38,250 bases of DNA from Tranquillimonas sp964472855 (GTDB lineage Bacteria > Pseudomonadota > Alphaproteobacteria > Rhodobacterales > Rhodobacteraceae), in assembly GCA_964472855.1 (NCBI GenBank), contig CAYYMJ010000025.1, positions 1 to 38,250 of the forward strand, read 5' to 3'. The position numbers and the translations under genes were made by a program. The notes under the pieces are model-generated. The model had not been told where the DNA came from, did no database searches, and was given only the letters and a program-made list of their open reading frames with translations. Positions 23,797 to 33,213 of the stretch are shown here, one piece after another (position 1 is the stretch's first letter; every line of letters starts with the position of its first letter).

Positions 23797-24212
23797 AAAG
23801 CAACCGCATCACGCTGGTGACCCTTGCCGCCGACGATGTCGCGGCGCTGGCGGGCTTTTACGCACGGCTCGGGTGGGTGGCATCGGCCACCATGGACATC
23901 ACCGTGTTCTTCGACCTGTCGGGGATGAAATTCGGTATCTACGACAAGGCATCGCTGGCCCGCGATCTGGGGCGCGACCCGGCCACTTTGGGGGCCGGGG
24001 CGATGACGCTGGCGCAGAATTTCCCCGACCGTGCCGCTGTCGACACCGCATATGCCGCCGCGCTGGCCGCCGGGGCGACCGTTTGCAAACCGCCGGAAGC
24101 GGTGTTCTGGGGCGGCTATTCCGGCACATGGGCCGACCCCGAAGGCCATGTCTGGGAATATGCGCACAATCCTTTCTGGACGCTCGACAATGACGGGTTC
24201 ATCGCGCCGTGA
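23793..24212 (+). CDS. VOC superfamily (glyoxalase-like) protein
   Basis: A 139-residue protein with two beta-alpha-beta-beta-beta modules. The N-terminal half starts ITLVTLAADDVAALAGFYARLGW, the usual VOC entry, and the C-terminal half ends in YSGTWADPEGHVWEYAHNP, where the D-P-E-G-H-x-W-E pattern carries the usual metal-ligand glutamate. Family members include glyoxalase I, dioxygenases and drug-binding proteins; the specific activity is unknown. It overlaps recF by 4 nt and the DUF1697 gene by 4 nt, so translation of the three is coupled. Confidence 0.88.
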   Translation: MKSNRITLVTLAADDVAALAGFYARLGWVASATMDITVFFDLSGMKFGIYDKASLARDLGRDPATLGAGAMTLAQNFPDRAAVDTAYAAALAAGATVCKPPEAVFWGGYSGTWADPEGHVWEYAHNPFWTLDNDGFIAP

Positions 24213-24730
24213 CGGTCGAACTGCTGTTCCTGCGCGGGGTCAATGTCGGCGGGCACCGCAAGCTGGCGATGGCCGACTTGCGGGCCGTGCTTGGTGACTG
24301 CGGCGCCGAGGCGGTGCAGACCTATATCCAGTCGGGCAACGCGGTCTACCGCGGCCGGCTCGACCCCGTGGCGGTGGGCAACGCGATCGACGCCCGGCTG
24401 GGGTTTCGCCCACATGTTCAGGTGCGCAGCCTTGCCGCGTGGCGGGCGCTGGTCGCGGCGATGCCGTGGCCCGAGGTCACCGACCACAAGGCCCTGCACC
24501 TGTTCCTGACCGACGGGGCGCCGGCTTGCGACGCAGCCGCGCTGGTGGCGGCGGCAGGCCCGCAGGAACGGGTTGCGCTGGTGCCCGGCGGCGTGTGGCT
24601 GCATACGCCGCAATATCTGTCGGGCAGCCGGCTGGCCCCGGTGATCGACAGGCTGCTGGGCGTGCCGGTCACGGCCCGCAACTGGCGCAGCGTGCTGGCA
24701 ATGCGTGACATGGCCGAGGCACTGACATGA
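24209..24730 (+). CDS. DUF1697 family protein
   Basis: A 173-residue protein of DUF1697, a conserved family without known function. The signature start LLFLRGVNVGGHRKLAMADLR, the YIQSGNAVYRG segment and the C-terminal ARNWRSVLAM are clear. It is soluble with no catalytic residues evident to me. The start is GTG at 24209, overlapping the VOC stop (GTGA); its own stop overlaps the LysE start (ATGA). The surrounding genes suggest a small accessory cassette rather than a role in replication. Confidence 0.9.
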   Translation: MTVELLFLRGVNVGGHRKLAMADLRAVLGDCGAEAVQTYIQSGNAVYRGRLDPVAVGNAIDARLGFRPHVQVRSLAAWRALVAAMPWPEVTDHKALHLFLTDGAPACDAAALVAAAGPQERVALVPGGVWLHTPQYLSGSRLAPVIDRLLGVPVTARNWRSVLAMRDMAEALT

Positions 24731-25350
24731 CCGCAAGCCTGTGGGATTTCACGCTGTATGCCGGCGCGCTGCTGGTGCTGTTCCTGACCCCGGGGCCGGT
24801 GTGGGTGGCTCTGTTGGCGCGGTCGCTGTCGGGCGGGTTCCGCGCCGCATGGCCGCTGGCGCTGGGCGTGGTCGTGGGCGACATCCTGTGGCCGTTTCTG
24901 GCGATCCTGGGCGTCACGTGGCTGGTGTCGGTCTTTGCCGGGTTCTTGCTGTTTCTCAAATGGGTGGCGGTCGCGGTGTTCATCCTGATGGGGGTGCTGA
25001 TTCTGCGGAGCGCGGGCAAGACCATCGCCGCAGACAGCCGCCTGACCCGGCCGGGCATGTGGGCCGGCTTTGTCGCCGGGGTCGCGGTGATCATCGGCAA
25101 TCCCAAGGCGATCTTGTTCTACATGGGCATGCTGCCGGGCTTTTTCGATCTGGGTGCGCTGACCGGCGCCGACATCGCGGTGATCTGCCTTCTGTCGGCA
25201 ACAGTGCCGCTGGCCGGCAACCTGGTGCTGGCGGTGTCGGTGGAACGGGTGCGGCGGCTGATGACCTCGCCCGTGGCACTGCGGCGCACCAATCTGGTGG
25301 CCGGCTGGCTGCTGATCGCGGTGGGGCTGGTCATTGGGGCCACGGCATGA
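24727..25350 (+). CDS. LysE/RhtB family exporter
   Basis: A 207-residue inner-membrane protein with about six hydrophobic helices. The family pattern LVLFLTPGPVWVALLARSLSGGFRAA is at the N-terminus, followed by GVVVGDILWPFLAILG and the mid-protein NPKAILFYMGMLPGFFD, diagnostic of LysE/RhtB amino acid and derivative exporters. Substrate unknown. Start and stop each share 4 nt with the neighbouring genes, placing it firmly in the recF-linked transcript. Confidence 0.92.
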   Translation: MTASLWDFTLYAGALLVLFLTPGPVWVALLARSLSGGFRAAWPLALGVVVGDILWPFLAILGVTWLVSVFAGFLLFLKWVAVAVFILMGVLILRSAGKTIAADSRLTRPGMWAGFVAGVAVIIGNPKAILFYMGMLPGFFDLGALTGADIAVICLLSATVPLAGNLVLAVSVERVRRLMTSPVALRRTNLVAGWLLIAVGLVIGATA

Positions 25351-26264
25351 GCGGGGCGGTCGACCATGCCGGCTTTGTCGCCAGCCTCGACCCCGCCACG
25401 CGCGCGCGCCTGACCCGGCCCAGCGACCGCGCCGGTTTGCTGCACCTTGCCGGGCACCTTGGCCTGTTGCTGGTGCTGGGCGGGCTGATCGTGGCCCGCG
25501 TGCCGCTGTGGCCGCTGCTGTTGTTGCCTTATGGCGTGGCGCTGATCTTCCTGTTCACGCTGGAGCATGAGGCGACCCACGCAACCCCCTTTGCCAGCGG
25601 CTGGATGAACATGCTGGCCGGGCACCTGACCGGGCTGCTGCTGATCCTGCCGTTCCAGTGGTTCCGGCTGTTCCACCTTGCCCACCACCGCCATACAAAC
25701 GACCCGCGCCACGACCCCGAGCTTGCGACCCCCAAGCCGGAGGGTTGGCGGGCCTTCGCGCTGCATGTGTCGGGCCTGCCGGTCTGGTGGGCGCAACTTC
25801 GGCAACTGGTGACCAACGCGCTGGGCCGGACCGGGGCAGATTTTGTGCCCGACCGTGCGCGCCCACGGGTGCGGCGCGAGGCGCGAGTCATGCTGGCCGT
25901 TTATGCCCTGGCCCTGTCCAGCCTGTGGCTGTCGGACATGCTGCTGTGGCTGTGGATCGTGCCGGCGCTGATCGGGCAGCCCTTTCTGCGGGTCTATCTG
26001 CTGGCCGAGCATGGGCGTTGCCCGACGGTCGCCAACATGTTTGCCAACTCGCGCACCACCCTCACCAACCGGCTGGTGCGCTTTGTCGCCTGGAACATGC
26101 CCTACCATGCCGAGCATCACGCCTGGCCGACGGTGCCCTTTCACGCGCTGCCACGGGTGCACGCGCTGGCCCGCGATCATTTGCAGGTGACCAGCCGGGG
26201 CTATGCCCGGTTCGCCGGCGAATACACCGCCGGATTCGACGCCGACCCCCGGCCCGAACACTGA
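25347..26264 (+). CDS. Membrane fatty acid desaturase family protein
   Basis: A 305-residue integral membrane di-iron protein. The three histidine boxes are present in order: HEATHATPF, HLAHHRHTND and HAEHHAWP, with hydrophobic pairs between them (helices around 30-75, 85-105 and 180-215). Such enzymes introduce double bonds or hydroxyl groups into acyl chains or carotenoids; the exact substrate is not readable. The ATG overlaps the LysE stop (ATGA). It ends 89 nt before gyrB, which has its own promoter candidate. Confidence 0.92.
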   Translation: MSGAVDHAGFVASLDPATRARLTRPSDRAGLLHLAGHLGLLLVLGGLIVARVPLWPLLLLPYGVALIFLFTLEHEATHATPFASGWMNMLAGHLTGLLLILPFQWFRLFHLAHHRHTNDPRHDPELATPKPEGWRAFALHVSGLPVWWAQLRQLVTNALGRTGADFVPDRARPRVRREARVMLAVYALALSSLWLSDMLLWLWIVPALIGQPFLRVYLLAEHGRCPTVANMFANSRTTLTNRLVRFVAWNMPYHAEHHAWPTVPFHALPRVHALARDHLQVTSRGYARFAGEYTAGFDADPRPEH

Positions 26265-26297
26265 CAGCCCGCTGCCACGAAATCTTGTGTGATTTCC

Positions 26298-26326
26298 GTG
26301 ACAATCCCGGCAAAAACCCATATATC
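26298..26326 (+). promoter_or_regulatory. Candidate gyrB promoter
   Basis: GTGACA (26298-26303), 17 nt, TATATC (26321-26326), the closest to the sigma-70 consensus among the gene-proximal candidates here apart from pncA. It predicts a start near 26333 and a leader of about 20 nt, with AGGCAGG before the ATG. Confidence 0.55.
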
Positions 26327-26353
26327 TTGCGGGGGATAACAGGCAGGCACAGC

Positions 26354-28771
<2,418 letters not shown>

Positions 28772-28777
28772 CCGTGC

Positions 28778-29221
28778 TCAGGCGGCGCTGTCGGCCTCTT
28801 CCGGGTGGGCGGCAGCGATCATGACCGACGCCAACAGCCCATAGGCACCCTGCCACGCGCCAAGCTCTTCGTCGGTCAGGCCGCCGGGCACCGTTGCTTT
28901 CAGCGCCCCGATCAGCGCGGTGCCAACCATGGCGTAATGGGCCGCCAGCACGCCATAGCCGCGGTGCCGCCGCGCCAGATCCGATGCCGCGGGCGCGCCA
29001 TGATCCGGGGCGTTGAGGCCGCGAACGATTAGGGCCAGCATGTCGGCCAGCTTGCCCCGTTGCGCGCGCATGTCATCGGGGAACAGTGGCCGAAGCTCGG
29101 GGAACTGCCCGAACAACAGGTCATAGAAATGCTCGGACAGCGCGGCCTTGCGCGGAAAGACACGCGCAAAGCTGGCCTGAACGGCGCGAATTTGGGCTGG
29201 CGTCACAGTCGGCGGCATCAT
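28778..29221 (-). CDS. Single-domain bacterial globin
   Basis: A 147-residue haem globin related to the globin domain of flavohaemoproteins. Helix signatures are VQASFARVFPRKAALSEHFYDLLFGQFPELRPLFP and LARRHRGYGVLAAHYAMVGTALIGAL in parts; the proximal histidine is most likely H86 in RRHRGYGV, and the distal pocket starts around F32/Y33. No reductase domain follows, so it is a stand-alone globin for oxygen or nitric oxide chemistry, role uncertain. Two ATG codons in tandem begin the gene. It is convergent with gyrB, with only 6 nt between the stops. Confidence 0.9.
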   Translation of the reverse strand: MMPPTVTPAQIRAVQASFARVFPRKAALSEHFYDLLFGQFPELRPLFPDDMRAQRGKLADMLALIVRGLNAPDHGAPAASDLARRHRGYGVLAAHYAMVGTALIGALKATVPGGLTDEELGAWQGAYGLLASVMIAAAHPEEADSAA

Positions 29222-29265
29222 TCCAGACTAGGGCCAGCAGGTTGCCAGCCTGTTAACGGGGGCGG

Positions 29266-30171
29266 TCAGCCCGTCCGGCCCAGGTGCAGCTGTCCCCGAC
29301 CCGCCGCCAGTTCGACCTGCCGCTGCCGTTCCCGCAGGGCGGCGCGCCGCTTCGGCGACAGATCGGCGGCACAATGCCGGCAACATACGCCCTGTTCAAA
29401 GTCCGCGCGCACACAGTCGTCCGGCGTCAACGGCCGCCGGCACCCGTGGCACAGGCGGTGCGGCCCGGCGTCCAGCCCGTGCCCCACGCTGACCCGCTGG
29501 TCGAACACGAAACAGGCCCCGTCCCACAGGCTGTCACCCGCCGGCACTTCCTCGAGGTATTTCAGAATGCCGCCCCGCAGGTGGAACACGTCGTCACACC
29601 CCTCGGCGCGCAGAAACGCGGTGGCCTTCTCGCAACGGATGCCGCCGGTGCAGAACATGGCAATGCGCTTGCCGGCAAAGCGCCCGGCGTTGGCCCGCCA
29701 CCAGTCGGGAAAATCGCCGAACCGCGCGGTTTCGGGGTCGACGGCGCCGCGAAAGCTGCCAATCGCCACCTCATAGTCGTTGCGCGTGTCGATGACGGCA
29801 ACATCGGGCGCCGAAATCAGGGCGTTCCAGTCGGCGGGCGCCACATAACTGCCCACCGCGGCCCCGGGATCCAGCTCTTGCCCCATGGTCACGATCTCGC
29901 GCTTCAGCCGCACCTTCATGCGGCCAAAGGGCATCGCGTCGGCGGCACTTTCCGTCCAGCCAAGATCGGCGCACCCCGGCAATCCGCGAATATGCGCCAT
30001 CACGGCGTCAATCCCGGCCCGCGCCCCGGCAATGGTGCCGTTGATCCCCTCGGGCGCCAGCAACAGCGACCCACGCACCCCCTGCGCCCGGCACAGCGCC
30101 ACCAAGGGCCCGCGCAACGCAGCAGGGTCATCGAAACGGGCAAAGCGATACAGGGCGGCGACAACTGGCAT
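29266..30171 (-). CDS. trhO: tRNA uridine(34) hydroxylase TrhO (rhodanese family)
   Basis: Oxygen-dependent enzyme that makes 5-hydroxyuridine at position 34 of certain tRNAs. The 301 residues have the N-terminal domain with LLLAPEGINGTIAG, the rhodanese domain VIDTRNDYEVAIGSFRGA with the active-site loop FCTGGIRCEK (C174), and the RGGILKYLE motif of the YceA group. The C-terminal cysteines CHGCRRPL and CRHC suggest a small metal-binding tail. The ATG at 30171 (MPVVAALYRF) is chosen by homology. It is divergent from pncA and has a 44-nt gap to the globin gene. Confidence 0.93.
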   Translation of the reverse strand: MPVVAALYRFARFDDPAALRGPLVALCRAQGVRGSLLLAPEGINGTIAGARAGIDAVMAHIRGLPGCADLGWTESAADAMPFGRMKVRLKREIVTMGQELDPGAAVGSYVAPADWNALISAPDVAVIDTRNDYEVAIGSFRGAVDPETARFGDFPDWWRANAGRFAGKRIAMFCTGGIRCEKATAFLRAEGCDDVFHLRGGILKYLEEVPAGDSLWDGACFVFDQRVSVGHGLDAGPHRLCHGCRRPLTPDDCVRADFEQGVCCRHCAADLSPKRRAALRERQRQVELAAGRGQLHLGRTG

Positions 30172-30214
30172 GGGCCGCCTGATACGCCCCCGCGCCATGG
30201 CCCGGCAAGCCCGG

Positions 30215-30243
30215 TTGACACCCGACCGCGCGCTGGCAAGGTA
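30215..30243 (+). promoter_or_regulatory. Candidate pncA promoter
   Basis: A perfect TTGACA (30215-30220), 17 nt, AAGGTA (30238-30243), with a leader of about 30 nt to the pncA ATG. The -10 box is weak, resembling the TAGGTA form seen at the mic60-like gene. Confidence 0.5.
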
Positions 30244-30281
30244 AACCGACCCTGCCAGTAACAAACAAGCCGAGCCCCCGG

Positions 30282-30887
30282 ATGCGCCCCCCTGACCAAG
30301 CCCTGATCGTGATCGACGTCCAGAACGACTTTTGCCCCGGCGGGGCGCTGGCCGTGGCCGGCGGCGACACCATCGTGCCTCCCATCAACGCACTGCTGCC
30401 CGACTTTGCCGTCCGCGTCTTCACGCAAGACTGGCACCCAGCCGGCCACGCCTCTTTCGCAAGCCAGCACACCGGCGCCGCACCCTTCAGCCTTGCCGAC
30501 TTCCCCTATGGTCCGCAGGTCCTGTGGCCCGACCACTGCGTGCAGGGCAGCCCCGGCGCCGCCTTTCACCCGGGGCTCAACACCGACCCCGCCGACCTGA
30601 TCATCCGCAAGGGGTTTCGCCGCGACATCGACAGCTACTCCGCCTTTTTCGAAAATGACCAGACCACGCCGACCGGGCTCAAAGGCTATCTCGAAAGCCG
30701 GGGCGTGCGCGCCGTGACCTGTGTCGGCCTCGCCACCGACTTCTGCGTCGCCTACTCGGCCCTCGACGCCGCGCGGCTGGGCTTTGACGTGACCCTGCAC
30801 CAAGACCTGTGCCGCGCCATCGACCTTGACGGATCGCTCGACGCGGCGCGCGACCAGATGCGCAAGGCCGGGGTCACCCTGACCTGA
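30282..30887 (+). CDS. pncA: Nicotinamidase
   Basis: Deamidates nicotinamide to nicotinate in NAD salvage. The 201 residues carry the isochorismatase-fold catalytic triad D12 (VIDVQNDFCPGG), K110 (IIRKGFRRDIDSYS) and C155 (GLATDFCVAYSA), plus the metal site D50, H52, H56 in TQDWHPAGHASF. The ATG at 30282 is the only start giving the conserved N-terminus. It precedes pncB on the same strand, the next enzyme of the pathway, with a 175-bp gap filled by a repeat and a separate promoter candidate. Confidence 0.96.
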   Translation: MRPPDQALIVIDVQNDFCPGGALAVAGGDTIVPPINALLPDFAVRVFTQDWHPAGHASFASQHTGAAPFSLADFPYGPQVLWPDHCVQGSPGAAFHPGLNTDPADLIIRKGFRRDIDSYSAFFENDQTTPTGLKGYLESRGVRAVTCVGLATDFCVAYSALDAARLGFDVTLHQDLCRAIDLDGSLDAARDQMRKAGVTLT

Positions 30888-30907
30888 CCGGCCGGCCCCG
30901 CCATCAG

Positions 30908-30955
30908 CTTGGCGCAAATATCCCCGCCGGAGGCACGTGCATCCGCAGGATGCAC
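30908..30955 (-). repeat. Intergenic repeat, copy D
   Basis: On the minus strand, GCCTCCGGCGGGGATATTTG is preceded by a perfect hairpin GTGCATCC-TGC-GGATGCAC (30937-30955). The GGGATATTT part is shared with copy C after dnaN, which lacks the second hairpin. It fills the pncA-pncB interval and could act as a transcript end for pncA. Confidence 0.5.
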
Positions 30956-31008
30956 CAACACATGGCGCGCGCCGCAGGCGCCCAATCGCCACCCGCCGGT
31001 GACAAAGC

Positions 31009-31038
31009 TTGCCAAGCCCTTGGCAGGGCTGCTTTAAC
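31009..31038 (+). promoter_or_regulatory. Candidate pncB promoter with palindrome over the -35 box
   Basis: TTGCCA (31009-31014), 18 nt, TTTAAC (31033-31038), leading to a short leader of about 18 nt. The perfect inverted repeat TGCCAA-GCCC-TTGGCA (31010-31025) covers the -35 box and the first part of the spacer, a position suited to repression. NAD salvage genes are controlled by NrtR, NiaR or NadQ in various bacteria; I cannot assign this site to any of them. Confidence 0.45.
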
Positions 31039-31062
31039 GGCGGCGCCGAACCGGAGCCCGCC

Positions 31063-32355
31063 ATGGTCGACATCGCCACCCGCGTCCATAATCACAAATG
31101 GAAGATCGACCCGATCGTCCGCTCGCTGATCGACACCGACTTCTACAAGCTGCTGATGTGCCAGTCCGTGTTCCGCAACCGGCCCGACGCCCGGGTAACC
31201 TTCAGCCTGATCAACCGCACCCAAAACATCCGGCTGGCCGACCAGATCGACGAAGGCGAATTGCGCGAACAGCTTGACCACGTGCGCTCGCTCTCGCTGT
31301 CGCGCGGCGAAAGCACCTGGCTGCGCGGCAACACTTTCTACGGCAAACGCCGCATGTTCCGCCCCGATTTCATGGACTGGTTCGAAGGCCTGCGCCTGCC
31401 GCCCTATCACCTCGAGGTGCACAACGGGCAATACGAGCTGACCTTCGAAGGCGCATGGCACGAGGTGATGCTGTGGGAGATCCCGGCCCTCGCGGTGTTG
31501 ATGGAACTGCGGTCGCGCACCGTGCTGGAAGGCATGGGCAAGTTCGAGCTTCAGGTCCTCTACGCCCGCGCCATGACCAAGCTGTGGCAAAAGGTCGAAA
31601 ACCTGCGCGAAATCCCGGATTTGCGCATCGCCGATTTCGGCACCCGGCGCCGCCATTCCTTCCTGTGGCAGGACTGGTGCGTGCAGGCGATGACCGAAGG
31701 TCTGGGCGCGGGCTTTGTCGGCACCTCGAACTGCCTGATCGCCATGCGCCGCGAGGTCGAGGCCATCGGCACCAACGCCCACGAGTTGCCCATGGTCTAT
31801 TCCGCGCTGGCCGAGACCGAGGACGACCTGCGCGCCGCCCCTTATGCGGTTCTGCAGGATTGGCAGGACGAGCATGACGGCAACCTGCGCATCATCCTGC
31901 CCGACACCTACGGCACCCAGGGCTTTCTGGACAACGCCCCCGCCTGGCTGTCCGGCTGGACCGGCATCCGCATCGACAGCGGCGACCCCGAAACCGGCGC
32001 CGAAACCGCCATCGCCTGGTGGGAGAAATGCGGCGAGGATCCAAGGGAAAAGCTGGTGATCTTCTCGGACGGGCTCGACGAAGACCGCATCGCCGCCCTG
32101 CACCGGCGCTTTTCGGGCCGCACCCGGGTCAGCTTTGGCTGGGGCACGCTTTTGACCAACGATTTCCGCCGCCTTGTCGCCGACGACGCCCTGCGCCCGT
32201 TTTCACTGGTCTGCAAGGCGGTGGCCGTCAACGGCCGCCCCACGGTCAAACTGTCCGACAACCCGATGAAGGCCATGGGCCCGGCGGACGAGGTCGAACG
32301 CTACAAACGCGTATTCGGCGTTGGCGCGCAGGTGGCGCAGGAAGTGGTCGTCTGA
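31063..32355 (+). CDS. pncB: Nicotinate phosphoribosyltransferase
   Basis: Joins nicotinate and PRPP to nicotinate mononucleotide, consuming ATP. The 430 residues show TDFYKLLMCQSVF near the N-terminus, FGTRRRHSFLWQDWC, the region GTSNCLIAMRREVEAIGTNAHE in pieces with the conserved histidine, RIDSGDP and VKLSDNPMKAMG. The ATG at 31063 has CGGAG 8 nt upstream. With pncA it forms a nicotinamide-to-NAMN salvage pair. A long branched inverted repeat (32366-32409) begins 11 nt after the stop. Confidence 0.96.
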   Translation: MVDIATRVHNHKWKIDPIVRSLIDTDFYKLLMCQSVFRNRPDARVTFSLINRTQNIRLADQIDEGELREQLDHVRSLSLSRGESTWLRGNTFYGKRRMFRPDFMDWFEGLRLPPYHLEVHNGQYELTFEGAWHEVMLWEIPALAVLMELRSRTVLEGMGKFELQVLYARAMTKLWQKVENLREIPDLRIADFGTRRRHSFLWQDWCVQAMTEGLGAGFVGTSNCLIAMRREVEAIGTNAHELPMVYSALAETEDDLRAAPYAVLQDWQDEHDGNLRIILPDTYGTQGFLDNAPAWLSGWTGIRIDSGDPETGAETAIAWWEKCGEDPREKLVIFSDGLDEDRIAALHRRFSGRTRVSFGWGTLLTNDFRRLVADDALRPFSLVCKAVAVNGRPTVKLSDNPMKAMGPADEVERYKRVFGVGAQVAQEVVV

Positions 32356-32739
32356 CCGCGCCCATGTCACGGAATCCGACCGTCGTGCCCGACGCCTGCT
32401 TTCCGTGACCGGGGCCACGCTGGAGGCACCGCCGCTGCGGGAGGTCCAGTGACGGGGCTCAGCGGCGCACGGTTTCGCGCAAAGTTGCCGCGCATCCCGT
32501 TTCGGGCCGGCCGCGTTCGGTGAAGGCCAAGGGCGCCTCTTGCGCTGGCGCCCACGCCTGAGCCGCGCAGACCAAGGGTCAACTGGATAGCGTGCCGTGG
32601 GCCACGCGATGCCTGGTGGATCGAACCTGACGTTTCGCGCCACCAGTATTTTCACCATGCATCAATTTATCAAAACATTTGAACGTTTCATGATCAAAGT
32701 CTTCCCCCGGCGGCGGGATTCAAATGTTGCGGGCGCGCG
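32356..32739. other. Non-coding interval between pncB and arfB
   Basis: 384 bp between convergent genes without a supported coding region. It holds three inverted repeats: GTCACGGAA/TTCCGTGAC (32366-32374 and 32401-32409) enclosing CGTCG-TGCC-CGACG (32381-32394); GGGCGCC/GGCGCCC (32531-32537 and 32547-32553); and AACATTTGAA/TTCAAATGTT (32674-32683 and 32719-32728). The stretch from about 32645 to 32700 is strikingly AT-rich compared with its surroundings. I see no remnant of a known mobile element. Confidence 0.6.
32674..32728 (-). terminator. Possible arfB transcript end
   Basis: A perfect 10-bp inverted repeat, AACATTTGAA and TTCAAATGTT, with a 35-nt loop, starting 12 nt past the arfB stop. 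On the minus strand the second arm runs into TTTTGATAAATTG, a weak T-rich tail. The loop is long for an intrinsic terminator. Confidence 0.3.
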
Positions 32740-33156
32740 TTAGCTGCGGTCCCAGCCGCGCCCGGTCTTCAGGTCGCCGCGCGCCTTCTTGTCATCCAGA
32801 CGCCGGCGTTTTTGCGACAGGGGGACCCGGGTCTTGACGCGGTATTTGGGCGGGGTCAGGGCGCGGCGGATCAGGGCGGCCAGCCGGGTGCGGGCGATGT
32901 CGCGGTTGCGGGCCTGGCTGCGTTCTTCGCTGACCTGGATCACGATGGCGCCGTCCTGGGTCCAGCGGCGCCCAGCCAGCCGTTTCAGCCGGCGCTTGAC
33001 CGGGTCGCCGAGGCTGGGAGAGCGGGCGGCCTCGAACCGCAGTTCCACCGCCGAGTTGACCTTGTTGACATTCTGCCCGCCGGGCCCCGAGGCGCGCACG
33101 AACTGCTCGGTCAGCTCCCAATCGCCGATGGTGATGTCGTCTGTGATGCGCAGCAT
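32740..33156 (-). CDS. arfB: Alternative ribosome-rescue peptidyl-tRNA hydrolase ArfB
   Basis: Releases peptides from ribosomes stalled at the 3' end of mRNAs, a backup to tmRNA. The 138 residues begin LRITDDITIGDWELTEQFVRASG; the catalytic GGQ is at 26-28 in GPGGQNVNKVNSAVELRF. The C-terminal tail is very basic (LSQKRRRLDDKKARGD), as needed to enter the empty mRNA channel. The ATG at 33156 has no Shine-Dalgarno sequence; directly upstream lies an intrinsic terminator, and before that a structured leader with an 18-codon ORF. This suggests unusual control of expression. A TTG start at 33189 is an alternative but has no ribosome binding site either. Confidence 0.95.
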   Translation of the reverse strand: MLRITDDITIGDWELTEQFVRASGPGGQNVNKVNSAVELRFEAARSPSLGDPVKRRLKRLAGRRWTQDGAIVIQVSEERSQARNRDIARTRLAALIRRALTPPKYRVKTRVPLSQKRRRLDDKKARGDLKTGRGWDRS

Positions 33157-33167
33157 GGGATTTGGCC

Positions 33168-33203
33168 AAAAGCAAAACGGGGCCGCCAAATGGGGCGGCC
33201 CCG
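33168..33203 (-). terminator. Intrinsic terminator directly upstream of arfB
   Basis: CGGGGCCGCC and GGCGGCCCCG (33178-33187 and 33194-33203) form a perfect 10-bp stem with a 6-nt loop. On the minus strand it is followed by TTTTGCTTTT (33177-33168). It lies 12 nt before the arfB ATG, so it would stop transcription entering arfB from the leader or from yhhQ. Confidence 0.75.
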
Positions 33204-33213
33204 CGAGATCTAC

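Noticed and set aside
26331..26339. DnaA-box-like GGGGGATAA at the gyrB transcription start
   Set aside because: Seven of nine positions match TGTGGATAA, but single sites of this quality are expected by chance and no cluster is present.
25658..26353. N-terminal extension of gyrB by about 230 codons
   Set aside because: The extra part overlaps the desaturase in another frame, and GyrB proteins start at the sequence encoded from 26354, where a ribosome binding site and promoter fit.
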